A stretch of DNA of 64,000 nucleotides from Heterohyrax brucei (Eukaryota; Chordata; Mammalia; Hyracoidea; Procaviidae). The position numbers and the translations under genes are program-made. Below, one piece after another: positions 53,990 to 64,000 of this stretch. The stretch's first letter is position 1. Every line of letters starts with the position of its first letter. Under the pieces are notes generated by a model that was not told where the DNA came from, searched no databases, and worked only from the letters and a program-made list of their open reading frames with translations. The stretch spans positions 59,526,201-59,590,200 of the forward strand of contig CM053140.1 in assembly GCA_028571685.1 (NCBI GenBank), given 5' to 3'.

Positions 53990-54770
53990 AATGTGTTTTT
54001 CATTAAAAAGTAATCAAAGGAGAAGATATATGAATGGCCAATAAACACAAGAAAAGATACTCAACATCGTTAGTCATCAAGGAAATGCAAATTAAAGCCA
54101 CAATGAGATGCCATTACACATCCAGTAGAGTGGCTAAAATTAAAAGGCCTGAAAATAACAAGTACTGGTGAGGATGTTGTCTTAGTCATCTAGTGCTGCT
54201 GTATCATAGATACCACCAGTACATGGCTTTAACAGACAGAAATTTATTTTCCCAAAGAACAGTAGGCTAAAAGTCCAAATTCAGGGCATCAGCTCTAGGA
54301 GGCTTTCTCTGTTGGCTCTGGAGCAACTTGTAGTCAAACTTCCCCTGGACTGGGAACTTCTGAGGTATAGAGACCCTGGGTTCAAAGGACATGCTCTGCT
54401 TTCTTGGTGGTATGAAGTCCCCAAATCTCTCTGCTAGCTTCTTTCTTTTATATCCCAAGAGATCACCTCAAGGTACAGTACAGTCTTGTAGATTGAGTCC
54501 TGCCACATTGACAACACCACCGCCCAATCCTCCCTCATTAACATCCTAGAGGTAGGGTTTACAGAACAGATGAACATCACACAATACTGGGAATCATAGC
54601 CTAGCCAAATTGCTCCACACATTTTTTTGAGAGAAACAATTTAATGCATGATAGAGGTAGAAGAACTAGAACTTTATGCCTTGCTGGCAGGAACATAAAA
54701 TATTGTAACTGCTGTGGAAGCAGTTCAGTGGTTCCTTAACATATAGAACAAATGCCTATCAGATGAGCCA
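53990..54770 (+). mobile_element. L1 ORF2 3' fragment split by an LTR
   Basis: Left: 'tgaatggccaataaacac', 'actcaacatcgttagtcatc', 'aatgagatgccattacac', 'agtactggtgaggatgt'. Right (from 54659): 'agaagaactagaactttatgcc', 'ggcaggaacataaaat', 'cagttcagtggttcctt'. This is the well-known end of ORF2. The LTR at 54178-54653 lies between. Confidence 0.85.
54178..54653 (-). mobile_element. MaLR/MLT1-like solo LTR in L1
   Basis: Starts TGTCTTAGTCATC, ends AATGCATGATA. Pentamers GATGT (54173-54177) and GAGGT (54654-54658) are a likely target duplication with one mismatch. Shares 'tcacacaatactgggaatca' with the copy at 2571-3040. Confidence 0.86.
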
Positions 54771-54897
54771 GTCTTTTCCCTAAGACTCTGGTCTTGCCTG
54801 GGATCTCAGCTCTTCTACTGAAGAGATTTTTGGAACAGGTGTTGAGTATCTACTGCTGTGGATTGAATTGTACTCTCCCAAAAGATGTGTTGGTATC

Positions 54898-55497
54898 TGT
54901 CTTAGCTATCTAGCGTTGCTATAACAGAAATACTACAAGTGGGTGGCTTCAACAAACAGAAATCTATCTTCTCACATTTTAAGAGTCTGGAAATCTGACT
55001 TCAGGGCACTGATTCTAGAGGAAAGCTTTCTTTCTCTCTGAGCTCTGGGAGAAGATTCCCGTCTTTTCTCAGTTTCTGTTTCTCAGTTCCTTGATAACCT
55101 CCATGTGGTAACGCATCTAGTTTCCCCATCTCTGCTTTCTTGCTGCTTGCTGAATCTGCACTTTTTAATATCAAAAGAGACTGAACTAAAACACATCCTA
55201 CACTGATACTGTCTCATTAATAAAACAAAGAAAACCCTGTTACCAAACAGGATTATTATCATAAGTATAATCCAAAAGCAAACTCATTGCCATCCATCCC
55301 AACACATAGCAACCCCATAAGGCAGTATAGAACTGTCCCCATAGTGTTTTCCAGGGGTGCCTGGTGAATTCAAATTGTCAACCTTTGGGTTTAGCAGCCA
55401 TAGCCCTTAACCACTCAACCACTAGGGTTTCCATCAAATGTATGGGGCTTAGGATTTACAACATGTATTTTTGAGGGGCACAGTTCAATACATAACT
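54898..55497 (-). mobile_element. MaLR/MLT1-like LTR inside another LTR of the family
   Basis: Starts TGTCTTAGCTATC, ends CATAACT. Perfect 5-bp target duplication GTATC at 54893-54897 and 55498-55502. Contains the SINE at 55269-55433. Order of insertion: outer LTR, inner LTR, SINE. Confidence 0.88.
55269..55433 (-). mobile_element. AfroSINE, type A, youngest layer of a triple nest
   Basis: 'atccaaaagcaaactcattgcc', 'acacatagcaaccccataagg', 'ttagcagccatagcccttaac', 'ccactagggtttcc'. Full length, minus strand. Confidence 0.9.
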
Positions 55498-55850
55498 GTA
55501 TCCTAACTCCTACACTGTAGCTGTGATCTTATCTAAGAATAATGTTTTCTTTGTTATATTAATGCAGCCACATTGGTGTAGGGTGTGTCCTAAATTTAAA
55601 TGCTCTGAGGTTTGAAAAGAGCAGATTAGGCAGGAGAGGTGAGCACGCATCATGCTAGGTAAAGATCTCTAAGAAACACCAAGAAGATCTTCAGAGAAGC
55701 TGAGATAAGGATTGTCCCCTAAAATGGACAAAGAAAACCTTCTTCTAGAGCTAGCACCCATTCTAGCCTCCTGAACTGTGAGAAAATTAATTTCTGTTTG
55801 TTAAAGCCACCCATTTGATACAGCAGCACTTGGTATTTGAGATGTCTGCT

Positions 55851-56089
55851 CTTTTCTGGGTGGAGCTGGAGCTAGGGACCTGCACTGGGATTGCAGGTCT
55901 CTGAGTCTTCCATGCCCACAGACCCAGGAACCGCCTCCAGAAGGTGGTTCAGCCAATCTGTCTCTTGCTAAGCAGTGAACACCCTCCTCTGGGTATCCCA
56001 GCCCTGAATATGCCCAGAATCAGTGTGCAAGGTATTTGGGACTGCCTCCAGCTATAGGGAGGGAGGAGGCATTCCCCAGGTCCTACAGG
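55851..56089. other. Unassigned sequence
   Basis: No feature supported. Confidence 0.3.
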
Positions 56090-56240
56090 TGTTGTATCCT
56101 ATCCCCTTGTTTTACAGAGGAGAAAACAGGCTCAGAGATGTCGAGTCACTTGCTCAAAGCCATGTAGCTTGTGTGGGGGAAAATGGAGATTTGAACTCTG
56201 ACCTGCCTGACTCCTAGGTCTGTACCAGACACTCCAACAA
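56090..56240 (+). repeat. MIR/L2-type fragment
   Basis: 'gttttacagaggagaaaacagg', 'ctcagagatgtcgagtcac', 'ttgaactctgacctgcctg'. Confidence 0.8.
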
Positions 56241-56261
56241 CCTCCTTTTCTTCCAGCCAAC

Positions 56262-56400
56262 TCAACTCCTTTGTTCCTCAGTTTCCTCATTTATAAAATG
56301 CCGATAATAGCGGTACCTACTCAAGGAGCTTGTTACAATGATTACATTAATACAAAGAAGAGTCCCCAGTGCATAGAAATTCCTCAACAGATATTGCGAT
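56262..56400 (+). repeat. MIR 3' part
   Basis: 'cctcagtttcctcatttataaaatgccgataatagcgg' (in pieces), 'gttacaatgattacattaa'. Confidence 0.85.
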
Positions 56401-56590
56401 GTTATTGTTAGTTGCTGCTGAGTCATACTGACTCTTGCTGACCCCCATGTGTGCAGAGCAGGGTGTTTCAAGACTGTGGCCTTTTGGACTCAAGACTGTG
56501 GTCTTTTGAGACACCTCTGAGTGGGTTCAAATTGCTAACCTTTCAGCTAGTGGTTGAACACTTAACCATATGCGCTACACGGGTACTCTC
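56401..56590 (-). mobile_element. AfroSINE-related type B element
   Basis: 'gttgctgctgagtcatactg', 'ttttgagacacctctgagtgg', 'tttcagctagtggttgaac', 'cttaaccatatgcgctac'. A 23-bp internal segment ('caagactgtggccttttgg') is repeated in tandem at 56470 and 56491. Confidence 0.78.
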
Positions 56591-57154
56591 AATAGACTTT
56601 AGCTATGACACTTATTATTAATAGTTCAGAAGCCAAAAGATACAGCCATCTTCATTAGTCTTCCCTTTAATCATCTCTGTGTCCCTTCTGGACTCTGGCC
56701 TGATCTCCTGCATCCATTGTGGAGAATCCAACAGGACCCTGTGACACAGAGAATAGGCCAAGGACTTGTTCCTGTTGCATATAGGTCAGATTCTTCATCT
56801 AAGGTGCCAAGAGTCTTAGACCCCTTAGTCTATGGTTATTGCTCCAGAAACCTCCAGTCACATATCTATCAAAAAATCTTCCCTAACAGCATGAAAAGGA
56901 TACCCTGTTTAATTGTGAAAAAAAGAACCTGACCTCGTTTCCTAAGAACTACCTCTATTTCTCACCAGTCCCTAGGATATCAATTTTTGTACATTCCATT
57001 TCATTTTTGACAATTTCCAGTTTTCCTAGACTCATACTTTGTACATTCTATAAACCAATTATTATTGGATGTTTGCAGTTATTTTTTCTCATTTTGAGTC
57101 ATGCCACATCAGCAAATGAAGGTCCTGAAGGCTCTGCTCCACCCACATCATTAA
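56591..57154. other. Unassigned sequence
   Basis: No named repeat. A plus-strand 71-codon frame at 56717-56932 is featureless. Confidence 0.3.
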
Positions 57155-57460
57155 GGTCGACTCTACTTTGAGGAGGCAGCTCTTCCCTAGTTGTCTTCTG
57201 AGTGCCTTCCAACCCAGGGGGCTCATTTTCCAGCTCTATATCTGACAGTGTTGTGCTGCTATTCATGAGGTTTTCACTGTCTAAATCTTTTCAGAAGTAG
57301 ACTGCCAGGTTTTTCTTCCTAGTATGCCTTAGTCTGGAAGCTCAGCTGAAACCTATCCACAACGGGTGACCCAGCTGTTATCTAAATACCGGTGGCATGG
57401 CTTCCAACATCACAGCAACATGCAAACCCCCACAATGTGACAAACTGACAGACAAGTAGG
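57155..57460. repeat. Type C SINE-like repeat abutting the RTE
   Basis: 'gaggcagctcttccctag', 'tcatgaggttttcactgtc', 'cagaagtagactgccagg', 'ttagtctggaagctcagc', 'atcacagcaacatgcaaacc', 'gtgacaaactgacagac'. Shares its middle and end with 24372-24665. An old repeat I recognise by pattern but do not name. Confidence 0.6.
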
Positions 57461-57463
57461 GGA

Positions 57464-59580
57464 AACCAAACTGAAACTGAAATGAAAACTGAAGAGAGTT
57501 ACAACATGTTCACAAGAGCCAAAGTATGATCTTGAGTATATCCCACCTGAATTTAGAGACCATCTTAAGAAGAGAGTTGATGTACTGAACACTAATGACC
57601 AAAGACCAGACAAACTGTGGAATGACACCAAAGATATTATCCATGAAGAAAGTAAGAGATCACTAGAAAGGTGGGAAGGAAAGAAAAGACCAAATTGAAT
57701 GTCAGAAGAGACTCTGAAATTCGCTCTTGAATACCGAGCAGCTAAAGCAAAAGGAAGGAAGGAAGGACAAAGTAAAAGAACTGAATAAAAGATTTCAAAG
57801 GGCATCTCGAGAAGACAAAATAAAGTATTATAATGATGTGCACAAAAAGAGCTGGAAATAGAAAACCAAAAAGGAAGAATGTGTTGTGCATTTTTCAAGC
57901 TGAAAGAACTGAAGAAAAAATTCAAGCCTCAACTTACAATAGTGAAGAATTCTTCAGGGAAAAATATTAAATGACTCAGGGAGCATCAAAAGAGGATGGA
58001 GTCATTATACCAGAAAGGACTGGTCGATATTCAGCCACTGAAGAGGTAGTATATGATCAGGAACTGATGATACTGAAGAAAGAAGTCAAAGTTGCATTGA
58101 AGGCATTAGTGAAAAACAAGGCTCCAGAAACTGATGCAATATCAACTGAGATATTTCAACAAACAGATGCAGCAGTGGACCTGCTCACTCATCTATGGCA
58201 AGAAATTTGGGGGACAGCTACCTGGCCAACTGACTGGAAGAGACCCGTATTTGCGCCTATTCCCAAGAATGGCGATCCAATCAAATGCAGAAATTATCAA
58301 ACAGCATCATTAACAACATTCACAAGTACAATTTTGCTAAAGATTATCCAAAAGTGATTGCAACAGTATATTGATAAAGAACTGCCAGAAGTTCAAGACA
58401 GTTTCAGAAGAGGACATGGAACCAGTGATATTATTGCTGATGTCAGACGAATCTTGGCTGAAAGCAGAGACTATCAGAAGGGTGTTTATTTGTGTTTCAT
58501 TGACTATGCGAAAGCATTTGACTATGTGGATCGTAACAAATGATGGCTAACATTATGGAGAATGGGAATTCCAAAACACTTAATTGTGCTCTTAAGAAAT
58601 ATGTACATGGATCAAGAGGCAGTGATTTTAACAGAATGTGGGGATACTGCGTGGCTCAAACTCAAGAAAGGTGTGTGTCAGGCTCTTATCTTTTCACCAT
58701 ACATTTTTAATCTGTGTGCTGAGCAAATAATCTGAGAAGCTGGATTATATGAAGAATGAGGCATTAGGATTGGAGGAAGACTCATTAACAATCTGCATTA
58801 CACAGATGATATAACCTTCCTTGCTTGAAGCGAAGAGGGTTTGAAATACTTGCTGATGAAAATCAAAAACAACAGCCTTCAGTATGAATTGTACCTCAAC
58901 ATTAAGAAAATAAAAATCCTCACAACTGTACCAGTAAGCAACATTGTGGTAAATGGAGAAAGGATTGAGGTTGTCAGGGATTTTTTTTTTTACTTGGGTC
59001 CACAATCAATGCCTACGGAAGCAGCAGTCAAGAAATCAAAAGATGCATTGCACTGGGAAAATTTGCTGCTGAGGACCTCTTTCAAGTATTGAAAAATAAA
59101 GATGTCACCTTGAAGACTAAAGTGTACCTGATCTAAGCCATGGTATTTTCAACTACATTATATGCATGCAAAAGCTGGACAATTAATATGAAAGAAAAAA
59201 AGAATTGAAACCTTTGAATTGTGGTGTTGAGGAAGAATACTGAATGCACCATGAACCTCCAAAAGAACAAACAGATCTGCTCTGGAAGAAGTACAACCAG
59301 GGTGCTCCTTGGAAGTAGAGATGGCGAGACTGTGTGTTACATACTTTGGACAAGTTGTCAGGAGGGATTAGTCCCTGGAGAAGAACATCACGCTTGGTAG
59401 AGCGGAGGGTCAGCAAAAAAGAGGAAGACCCTTGAAGAGGTGGATTGATGCAGTGGCTGCAATGATGGGCTTAAGCACAAAGACAATTGTGAACGTGATG
59501 CAAGACTGGGCAGTGTTTCATCCTGCTGGGTGTAGGGTTGCTGTGAGTCAGAACCAATTCAACAACACCTAACAACAACT
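57464..59580 (+). mobile_element. RTE/BovB-type LINE, longest copy
   Basis: About 2.1 kb, 5' truncated, ending 'cacctaacaacaactac'. It carries the reverse transcriptase and C-terminal region in broken frames. The same element is found in part at 18331-20340, 22856-23794, 37221-37605 and 62292-63042. Its 3' end matches that of the AfroSINEs, which probably use its enzyme. Confidence 0.92.
57971..59500 (+). pseudogene. RTE-type reverse transcriptase ORF, broken
   Basis: Family role: ORF2-like protein that nicks DNA and copies LINE RNA into the break. Frame one (57971-58357) includes 'KNKAPETDAI' and 'PIPKNGDP.KCRNYQTASL', matching RT finger motifs ('KAPGxDxI', 'PIPKKGD'). After a TGA the next frame (58358-58543) has 'FRRGHGTSDII' and 'FIDYAKAFDYVD' at 58496-58530, the palm motif with its catalytic aspartate. 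A TGA at 58541 replaces an expected leucine codon. The second catalytic motif is at 58799-58810 as YTDD instead of YADD. A frameshift follows near 58826. 58841-59092 is the thumb region ('LNIKKIKILTT'). About 59400-59560 gives 'KRGRPLKRWIDAVAAMMG', the C-terminal tail. The endonuclease domain is missing or only traced at the 5' end. Not functional. Confidence 0.85.
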
Positions 59581-60619
59581 ACCACCTCGGTTTCTCCTCT
59601 TATTATATAACCTTTCCCTCTAACAGCAATTTGTGATGATTAAGGACAAACTGAAGAATGAAGCAAACTTAAGAAGGGTGGCCTTGATATCTGGATCCAT
59701 CCAGAGGTGACCTGGAGGTGTGTCTGGCCACCTTGTAAAGGTGAGCAGAGATCTGTCTATCTAGTTCCTGGGACTTGGAAGAGCTGCCCTGTGAGGCTAG
59801 ACTGGCTACCAGAGACCACCATCAGCGGAGGCTGAGAGACAGGCAGGTTCTGAAAGTAGTGGAGGGCCCCACAGACAGAGGCCTTCGGCTAAGTCAGGCC
59901 ACACTCTGAAGGGGCCACCTCTAAGGCCGGACTTCTCCGGCCTTCAGCAAAGGCCCTGCTGGGCAAACCAACCACCTGACTGGGCAGAGCTAACCGGTGG
60001 CTACCTTCTGAGCCAACACCACTCCTTACTGCTTGGAGGACACAGTCTGGGCCACGAGGCTTTGCACGTTTGATCCTGACTCCCTGGAATTTGCCTTTTC
60101 TTAAACTCTCCTCTTCTGGAAGCAGGAAGAACTTCCTGAATGACAAGTGTGGACTGGAGACATAGCATTCAACTCACATGGTAGGGCCGTACTGTGTCAG
60201 TTGTTGAAGACTTGGATTCTCTCCAGTTCCTATAGGCACTCACTGAAGACTGAAGCAAGTTGCCAGCCCTCTGCACTTTCTGAAGGAAGGGGTGAGCTAT
60301 TTGGTCAGACCCCACCTAGAGGTTACTAGGTGATGTGGCTCTCTGTAGAGACCTAGAGGTGCACTGTTTGCTCATGTACTTGGCCCCTCAGTCAGGACAC
60401 TTACTTTGTATACAACTCTAACAGCTTTTCTGTACCCATTCAGCTTCACAGAGATTAGGGGCAGCTCACAGGACAGGGCCCATTCAGGTAGACAGTGATG
60501 GAGTAAGTTGAATGACTGACCTGGAGGTGAGGCAGGAACTGAGCAGCCACAAGAGCTTCTTTGTTTATAAGGGAATTTTGGGCATTCATAGAACACACAA
60601 TATGTGGTAAGTCTAATTC
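59581..60619. other. Unique sequence
   Basis: No gene. 59690-59900 is purine-rich in short runs; nothing else is recognised. Confidence 0.35.
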
Positions 60620-60765
60620 TTTCCCTCCACCAATGTTTACTGAGCAGCTTCTGCATGGGAGGCACTGCACTGGGGCTGAGACTGCACTGAGGAGGAAGCT
60701 TGTCTGGTGGGGGACACATCAAGAGACGATCCCATAATCCCGTGATGAAGGATGTACCCTGAATT
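60620..60765 (+). repeat. L2 LINE fragment
   Basis: 'ccaccaatgtttactgagcagcttctgc' (in pieces), 'tgggaggcactgcactggggc', 'gatcccataatcccgtgatg'. Confidence 0.7.
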
Positions 60766-61009
60766 GTGGTGACACAGTTGGGGGATGATGAACTCTGACC
60801 CAGACTGGGCCTGGAGTGGGATCTCCCTGGTACCCCACCAAACTCAGGAATTTGGAGTAGTAGATTTCCTCAGTGCCCTGAGAAGTTCCAGAATCTGAGG
60901 GCTAGATGGAGGATGGCCTCGGTGGTGTCTTGGACCCCAATTTTCTGATCCCCAAATCTGAGCTGTGTCCATTATGTCACTAGCCTTGGAGTCTCACAGG
61001 GAGATCTCA
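60766..61009. other. Unassigned sequence
   Basis: No feature supported. Confidence 0.3.
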
Positions 61010-61340
61010 GTGACAGCTCCTACCCTGTTCCTCATTTCCAGGCCACCCAGCAAACCTTCCCGTGCTGACATTAATTACACTTCCGGGAGGTTAATTTGTA
61101 AGGAGACAGCGAAAATGTGTTATTTAAATAGCAATTATTAAAATCATGCTGAGGTTTCTCTACATAATAGGTAATTATCTGCATACATAATAGGTAATTG
61201 GGAAAACAATGTAGTCAATTCTATTTAGCTCTTCCCACAGAACTCAGAAGTTAATCCTGGGAAGCAAGCAGCACGTTCAGTGGAATTAGAGATATTTGTT
61301 CAATCATATTTTTATTATGTCTAAATTAAAGTCACTTTAG
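61010..61340. promoter_or_regulatory. Best candidate conserved non-coding element of the window
   Basis: Unique AT-rich block with 'gctgacattaattacac', 'ggttaatttgtaaggag', 'gtgttatttaaatagcaatt', and a direct repeat of ACATAATAGGTAATT at 61162-61176 and 61185-61199 (23-bp period, about two helical turns). TAATTA/GTAATT cores are homeodomain-like sites. No transposon pattern. Regulation of a nearby gene is inference. Confidence 0.35.
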
Positions 61341-61439
61341 GAACCTTCCCAAACACAAACACAGTTGGTTTGCCAAGACAGTGGTCCTGGGTGTCTGAGT
61401 GGAGATGCCTTGTTTGGAGTTGGGAGTTTTCTACTCAAT
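61341..61439. other. Unassigned sequence
   Basis: Short spacer. Confidence 0.3.
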
Positions 61440-61880
61440 GTACATCCATCCCATGTCCGACCGGAACATATTCACTCATTTATCCTTTTGTGCATTTTTA
61501 TGAGTATTCATTTCCTTATTATTTTTATGTATTATATCCATCCATCCATCCACCCATCTATTCATACCCCTTTTCTACCAGTTATTTTCCATTCATTCAC
61601 TTATTTGCATATTCTTTTTTTTTTTTTACTTCACATCTTGGTTTATTCATTTCTGCTTGTGTTGGTTGTCCTTTCTTTCATTCATTCTTCCATTGTTTGT
61701 ACACTCAGCTCCTCGGTCAACCAGTGATTTGTTTTTTCATTGTTTCATCGTTTACTTCAGTGGTTCATTCATTTATGCATCCATAAAAGTGTCCATTCAT
61801 TCATAATTTCTTGGTTCATTATTTATTTAATGCTTTATACAGTTGTACATTCATTTATGCATCATTCAACAATGAGTGAT
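61440..61880. repeat. Degenerate (TTCA)n/(CATC)n tetranucleotide region
   Basis: Cores of 'atccatccatccatccacc' at 61537-61556, with 'ttcattcatt' scattered through the whole stretch, and T11 at 61617. The open frames of 120 and 138 codons here are low-complexity translations. Confidence 0.85.
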
Positions 61881-62291
61881 TTGTTGTTATACAGTGTATT
61901 GGACTTATCTATCTAGCAGGATTGCAGACATTCCCACTCTTCTGACCTATTCTAGAATTTCAGTAAAGAGGTTCTAGTGCTTTTTTTCATGTCTTTTAGC
62001 AAACTTTTTATTATTATGTAATATGATATAGGATTTACATAGATGAATGTATACAAATCATGAGTGTACAGCTAGATGGACTTTTTTTAAAAAAAACTGA
62101 CTACATCTGTGAGGCTAATAGTCAAGCAAGAGATTTTAGTATTTGAGCAGCCCCTTTTATGCCCGCTGCCTGACACTATTCCTCCAAATCAGGACAGGTA
62201 AAAAATGTCCTTACTTCTAATAGCATAGATTATCTGTGTCTCTTCCAGACCTTCATATATGTGGACTCATACTGTCTTGTAGTCTATGTCT

Positions 62292-63042
62292 TTAGTGAAG
62301 AAGATTTGAAATACTGATGAAGATTAAAGGCCACAGCCTTCAGCATAGATTGCACCTCAACATCAAGAAAACAAAAATTGTCACAACTGGAGCGGTAAGC
62401 AGTATTGTCATAAATGAAGAAAGCATTGAGGTTGTCAAAGATTTCATTTTATTTGGGTCCACAGTAATGCCTATGGAAGCTATAGTCAAAAAACCAAAAA
62501 TGCATTGCTTTGGGAAAATCTGCTGCAAGGGACTTCCTTAAAGCATTGATAAGTAAAGATGTCACCTTGAAGACTAAAGTGCGCCTGACCCAAGCCATGA
62601 TATTTTCAACCATATCATATGCATGTGAAAGCTAGACAATGAATAAGGAAGACAGAAGAATTGATGTCTTTGAATTGCGGTGTTAGAGAAAAATGTTGAA
62701 CGTACCATGGACCACCAAAAGAACAAACAGATCTGTTCTGGAAGAAGTACGACCAGTGTGCTCCTTGGAAGCAAAAATGGTGCGACTGCATCTTACATAC
62801 TTTGGATATGTTGTCAGGAGGGATTATTCCCTGGAAAATGACATCGTGCTTGGTAGAATGGAGGGTCAGTGAAAAAGAGGAAGACTCTTGATGAGATAGA
62901 TCGACATAGTGGCTGTAATGATGGGCTTAAACACAAGACAATTGCAGACATGGCACAAGACTGGACAGTGTTTTGCTGTGTTGTGCATAGGGTGGCTACG
63001 AGTTGGAAGCAACTCAACGGCACCTAACAACAACAACCAACG
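62292..63042 (+). mobile_element. RTE/BovB-type LINE 3' copy with likely TSD
   Basis: Starts in the thumb region ('acctcaacatcaagaaaac'; compare 58897) and ends 'gcacctaacaacaacaacc'. Flanks AGTCTATGTCT (62281-62291) and AGTCTCTGTTT (63043-63053) match at 9 of 11. The frame at 62317-62541 keeps 'LNIKKTKIVTT' as in the longer copy. Confidence 0.9.
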
Positions 63043-63142
63043 AGTCTCTGTTTCCTCAGTATTATGCTTGTGTGATTTATCCACATTGTTGTTTTAAGTT
63101 GTACATTGTTCCTTCTTACTGATATGTGGTATTTTGTTGCAT

Positions 63143-63344
63143 GAAAACCGGTTGCTGTCAACTGTGACTCATGGCTACCTCATGTATGTTAGTGTGGGAC
63201 TGTGCCCCACAGTGTTTTCAATGATTGATTTTTCTAAAGTTGATCACCAGGTCGTTCCTCCGAAGCATCTCTGAGTGAACTAGAACCTCCAACTGTTCAG
63301 TTGGCAGTAGAGTTCATTAACCATTCAAACTACTCAGGAACTCC
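63143..63344 (-). mobile_element. AfroSINE-related type B element
   Basis: 'aaaccggttgctgtcaactg', 'cccacagtgttttcaatgattg', 'ctccgaagcatctctgagtg', 'acctccaactgttcagttgg', 'cattaaccattcaaactac'. Near full length. Confidence 0.83.
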
Positions 63345-63625
63345 TCTATTATGAGTACACAATTACTTAGTTATTCACATTATTCTGAAAAATGAGTGCC
63401 TTCCAATTTGGGGCGGTTATGAATAGTGCTTCCATAAAATTCTTGAACATGTCTTTTGGTGAACATATGGATGAATTTCTGCTGGATGAATACTTGGGAA
63501 TAAAATTGCTGGGTCATGGGTTACACCTACATTCAACTTCTGGACATAAGGGAAAACAGTTTTCCAAAGTGATTATTCTAACACACACTTCTACCAGCAG
63601 TATAAGGGGCCTCGCTTTGTCCATA

Positions 63626-63912
63626 GACTTGCCCTCAGCCACTTGACCACGTCTCACCCTTGTCTGTCTAGAGGTTCTTCGTCCCTAGCTACTCAGTTCT
63701 CCTTCTAAGTTTTTGCCCTTCCCTGAGGTATCAGTGCAGGCCTCCTTCCTCCCTAGTCATATTGTTGGCTTCTTGTTTCTGTCCTGGAGGTATATCTTCA
63801 GTCCACATTAGTAAACATCCTCTAAGCTTGGTCCAGCCTTTCCCATGTTGGAGACTTTTTAGGGAAGAAGAGCCTCCTAAGGGTACTTGATCCATATATC
63901 AGTTTCTCTTCC
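63626..63912. other. Unassigned sequence
   Basis: No feature supported. Confidence 0.3.
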
Positions 63913-64000
63913 AGATGCTTGGAATACAGAGGTAAATTGGGGCTGGATCCTGCGCTAATGGAGTTCACAGATTAGTGTTAGATAAATATTCTGGGCTGTT
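63913..64000 (+). repeat. L2 LINE fragment at the window edge
   Basis: 'cttggaatacagaggtaaattg', 'ggatcctgcgctaatggag', 'ttcacagattagtg': a common L2 phrase ('tgccctcatggagctyacag'). Cut by the window end. Confidence 0.6.

Larger units (their letters stand above)
54857..55850 (+). mobile_element. MaLR/MLT1-like LTR, plus, split by a minus-strand LTR
   Basis: Left piece 54857-54897 ('tgtggattgaattgtactc', 'aaaagatgtgttgg'). Right piece 55498-55850 ('aactcctacactgtagctg', 'gccacattggtgtagggtg', 'ctagcctcctgaactgtgag', 'tctgtttgttaaagccacc'). A classical MLT1-type order. The middle is occupied by 54898-55497. Confidence 0.82.
61975..63625 (-). mobile_element. Old L1 3' end, minus, split by RTE and SINE
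   Basis: Pieces 61975-62291, 63054-63142 and 63345-63625. The last reads 'ccaatttggggcggttatgaatagtgcttcc' (in pieces), 'catgtcttttggtgaacatatgg' (in pieces), 'ggaataaaattgctgggtcatggg' (in pieces), 'acagttttccaaagtgatt', 'cttctaccagcag': the antisense of the end of L1 ORF2. Removing the two insertions restores the order. Confidence 0.8.

Noticed and set aside
57410-57925. 171-codon frame, minus strand
   Set aside because: Antisense of the A-rich 5' part of the RTE element; the hydrophobic, F/S/L-rich product is an artefact.
58496-58530. Reverse transcriptase motif as sign of a live element or a retrovirus
   Set aside because: The palm motif is RTE LINE-type, not retroviral, and stops, a frameshift and YTDD in place of YADD show it is dead.
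61365-61786. Frames of 120 and 138 codons
   Set aside because: Low-complexity translations of (TTCA)n/(CATC)n repeats.

Overview
The window is nuclear DNA of a placental mammal from the Afrotheria, most likely elephant or a close relative. The call rests on the repeats. About twenty copies of a tRNA-derived SINE with the AfroSINE layout are scattered on both strands: a 'gtagtggttaagtg' head, a box B around 'ggtcggcagttcraatcc', and a 'ctatgagtcggaatcgactc' 3' end. Six fragments of an RTE/BovB-type LINE share that 3' end and finish in (CAA)n. Species-level assignment is inference; the repeats themselves are read directly.

I find no protein-coding gene, rRNA, functional tRNA or CRISPR array. 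The open frames are short, lack protein-family features, and mostly lie inside transposable elements. The only recognisable protein relics are a broken RTE reverse transcriptase (57.97-59.5 kb, with parts at 18.5, 23, 37.4 and 62.4 kb), L1 ORF fragments, and the C-terminal end of a mariner transposase (4.3 and 18.8 kb). The window is probably intergenic or intronic; isolated exons cannot be excluded without alignment.

Layout. 0-10 kb: mostly unique sequence with MIR/L2 relics, a MaLR-like LTR (2571-3040), an inverted L1 3' UTR (3041-3810) carrying a 48-bp SINE micro-insertion, a fold-back mariner (4294-4852) and two AfroSINEs. 10-28.9 kb: a dense repeat graveyard. Old L1 bodies (11.15-13.94 kb and 17.0-24.37 kb) are broken by AfroSINEs, two RTE copies, a second fold-back mariner inside an RTE, and L1 3' UTR modules. 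The nesting gives an order of events: L1 first, then RTE, then mariner. 29-53 kb: low repeat density, mainly ancient MIR and L2 pieces, some AfroSINEs, one full MaLR-like LTR (32090-32591), a purine-rich minisatellite (42.7-42.9 kb) and several AT-rich unique blocks that look like conserved non-coding elements. 51.9-53.1 kb: a CA-rich tandem array split by an LTR-like element. 54-64 kb: L1 fragments, three LTR insertions including one LTR inside another of the same family, the best RTE copy (57464-59580), a candidate regulatory block (61.0-61.3 kb), a (TTCA)n region, and an inverted L1 end split by an RTE and a SINE.

The elements depend on one another: the AfroSINE 3' end matches the RTE 3' end, as expected if the SINE uses the RTE reverse transcriptase. 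The least ordinary signals are two mariner-derived fold-back elements with the same head-to-head structure, a 48-bp SINE tail insertion with a perfect 12-bp target duplication, an RTE copy with an internal deletion, and a dispersed repeat I could not name (9.6 and 20.5 kb).
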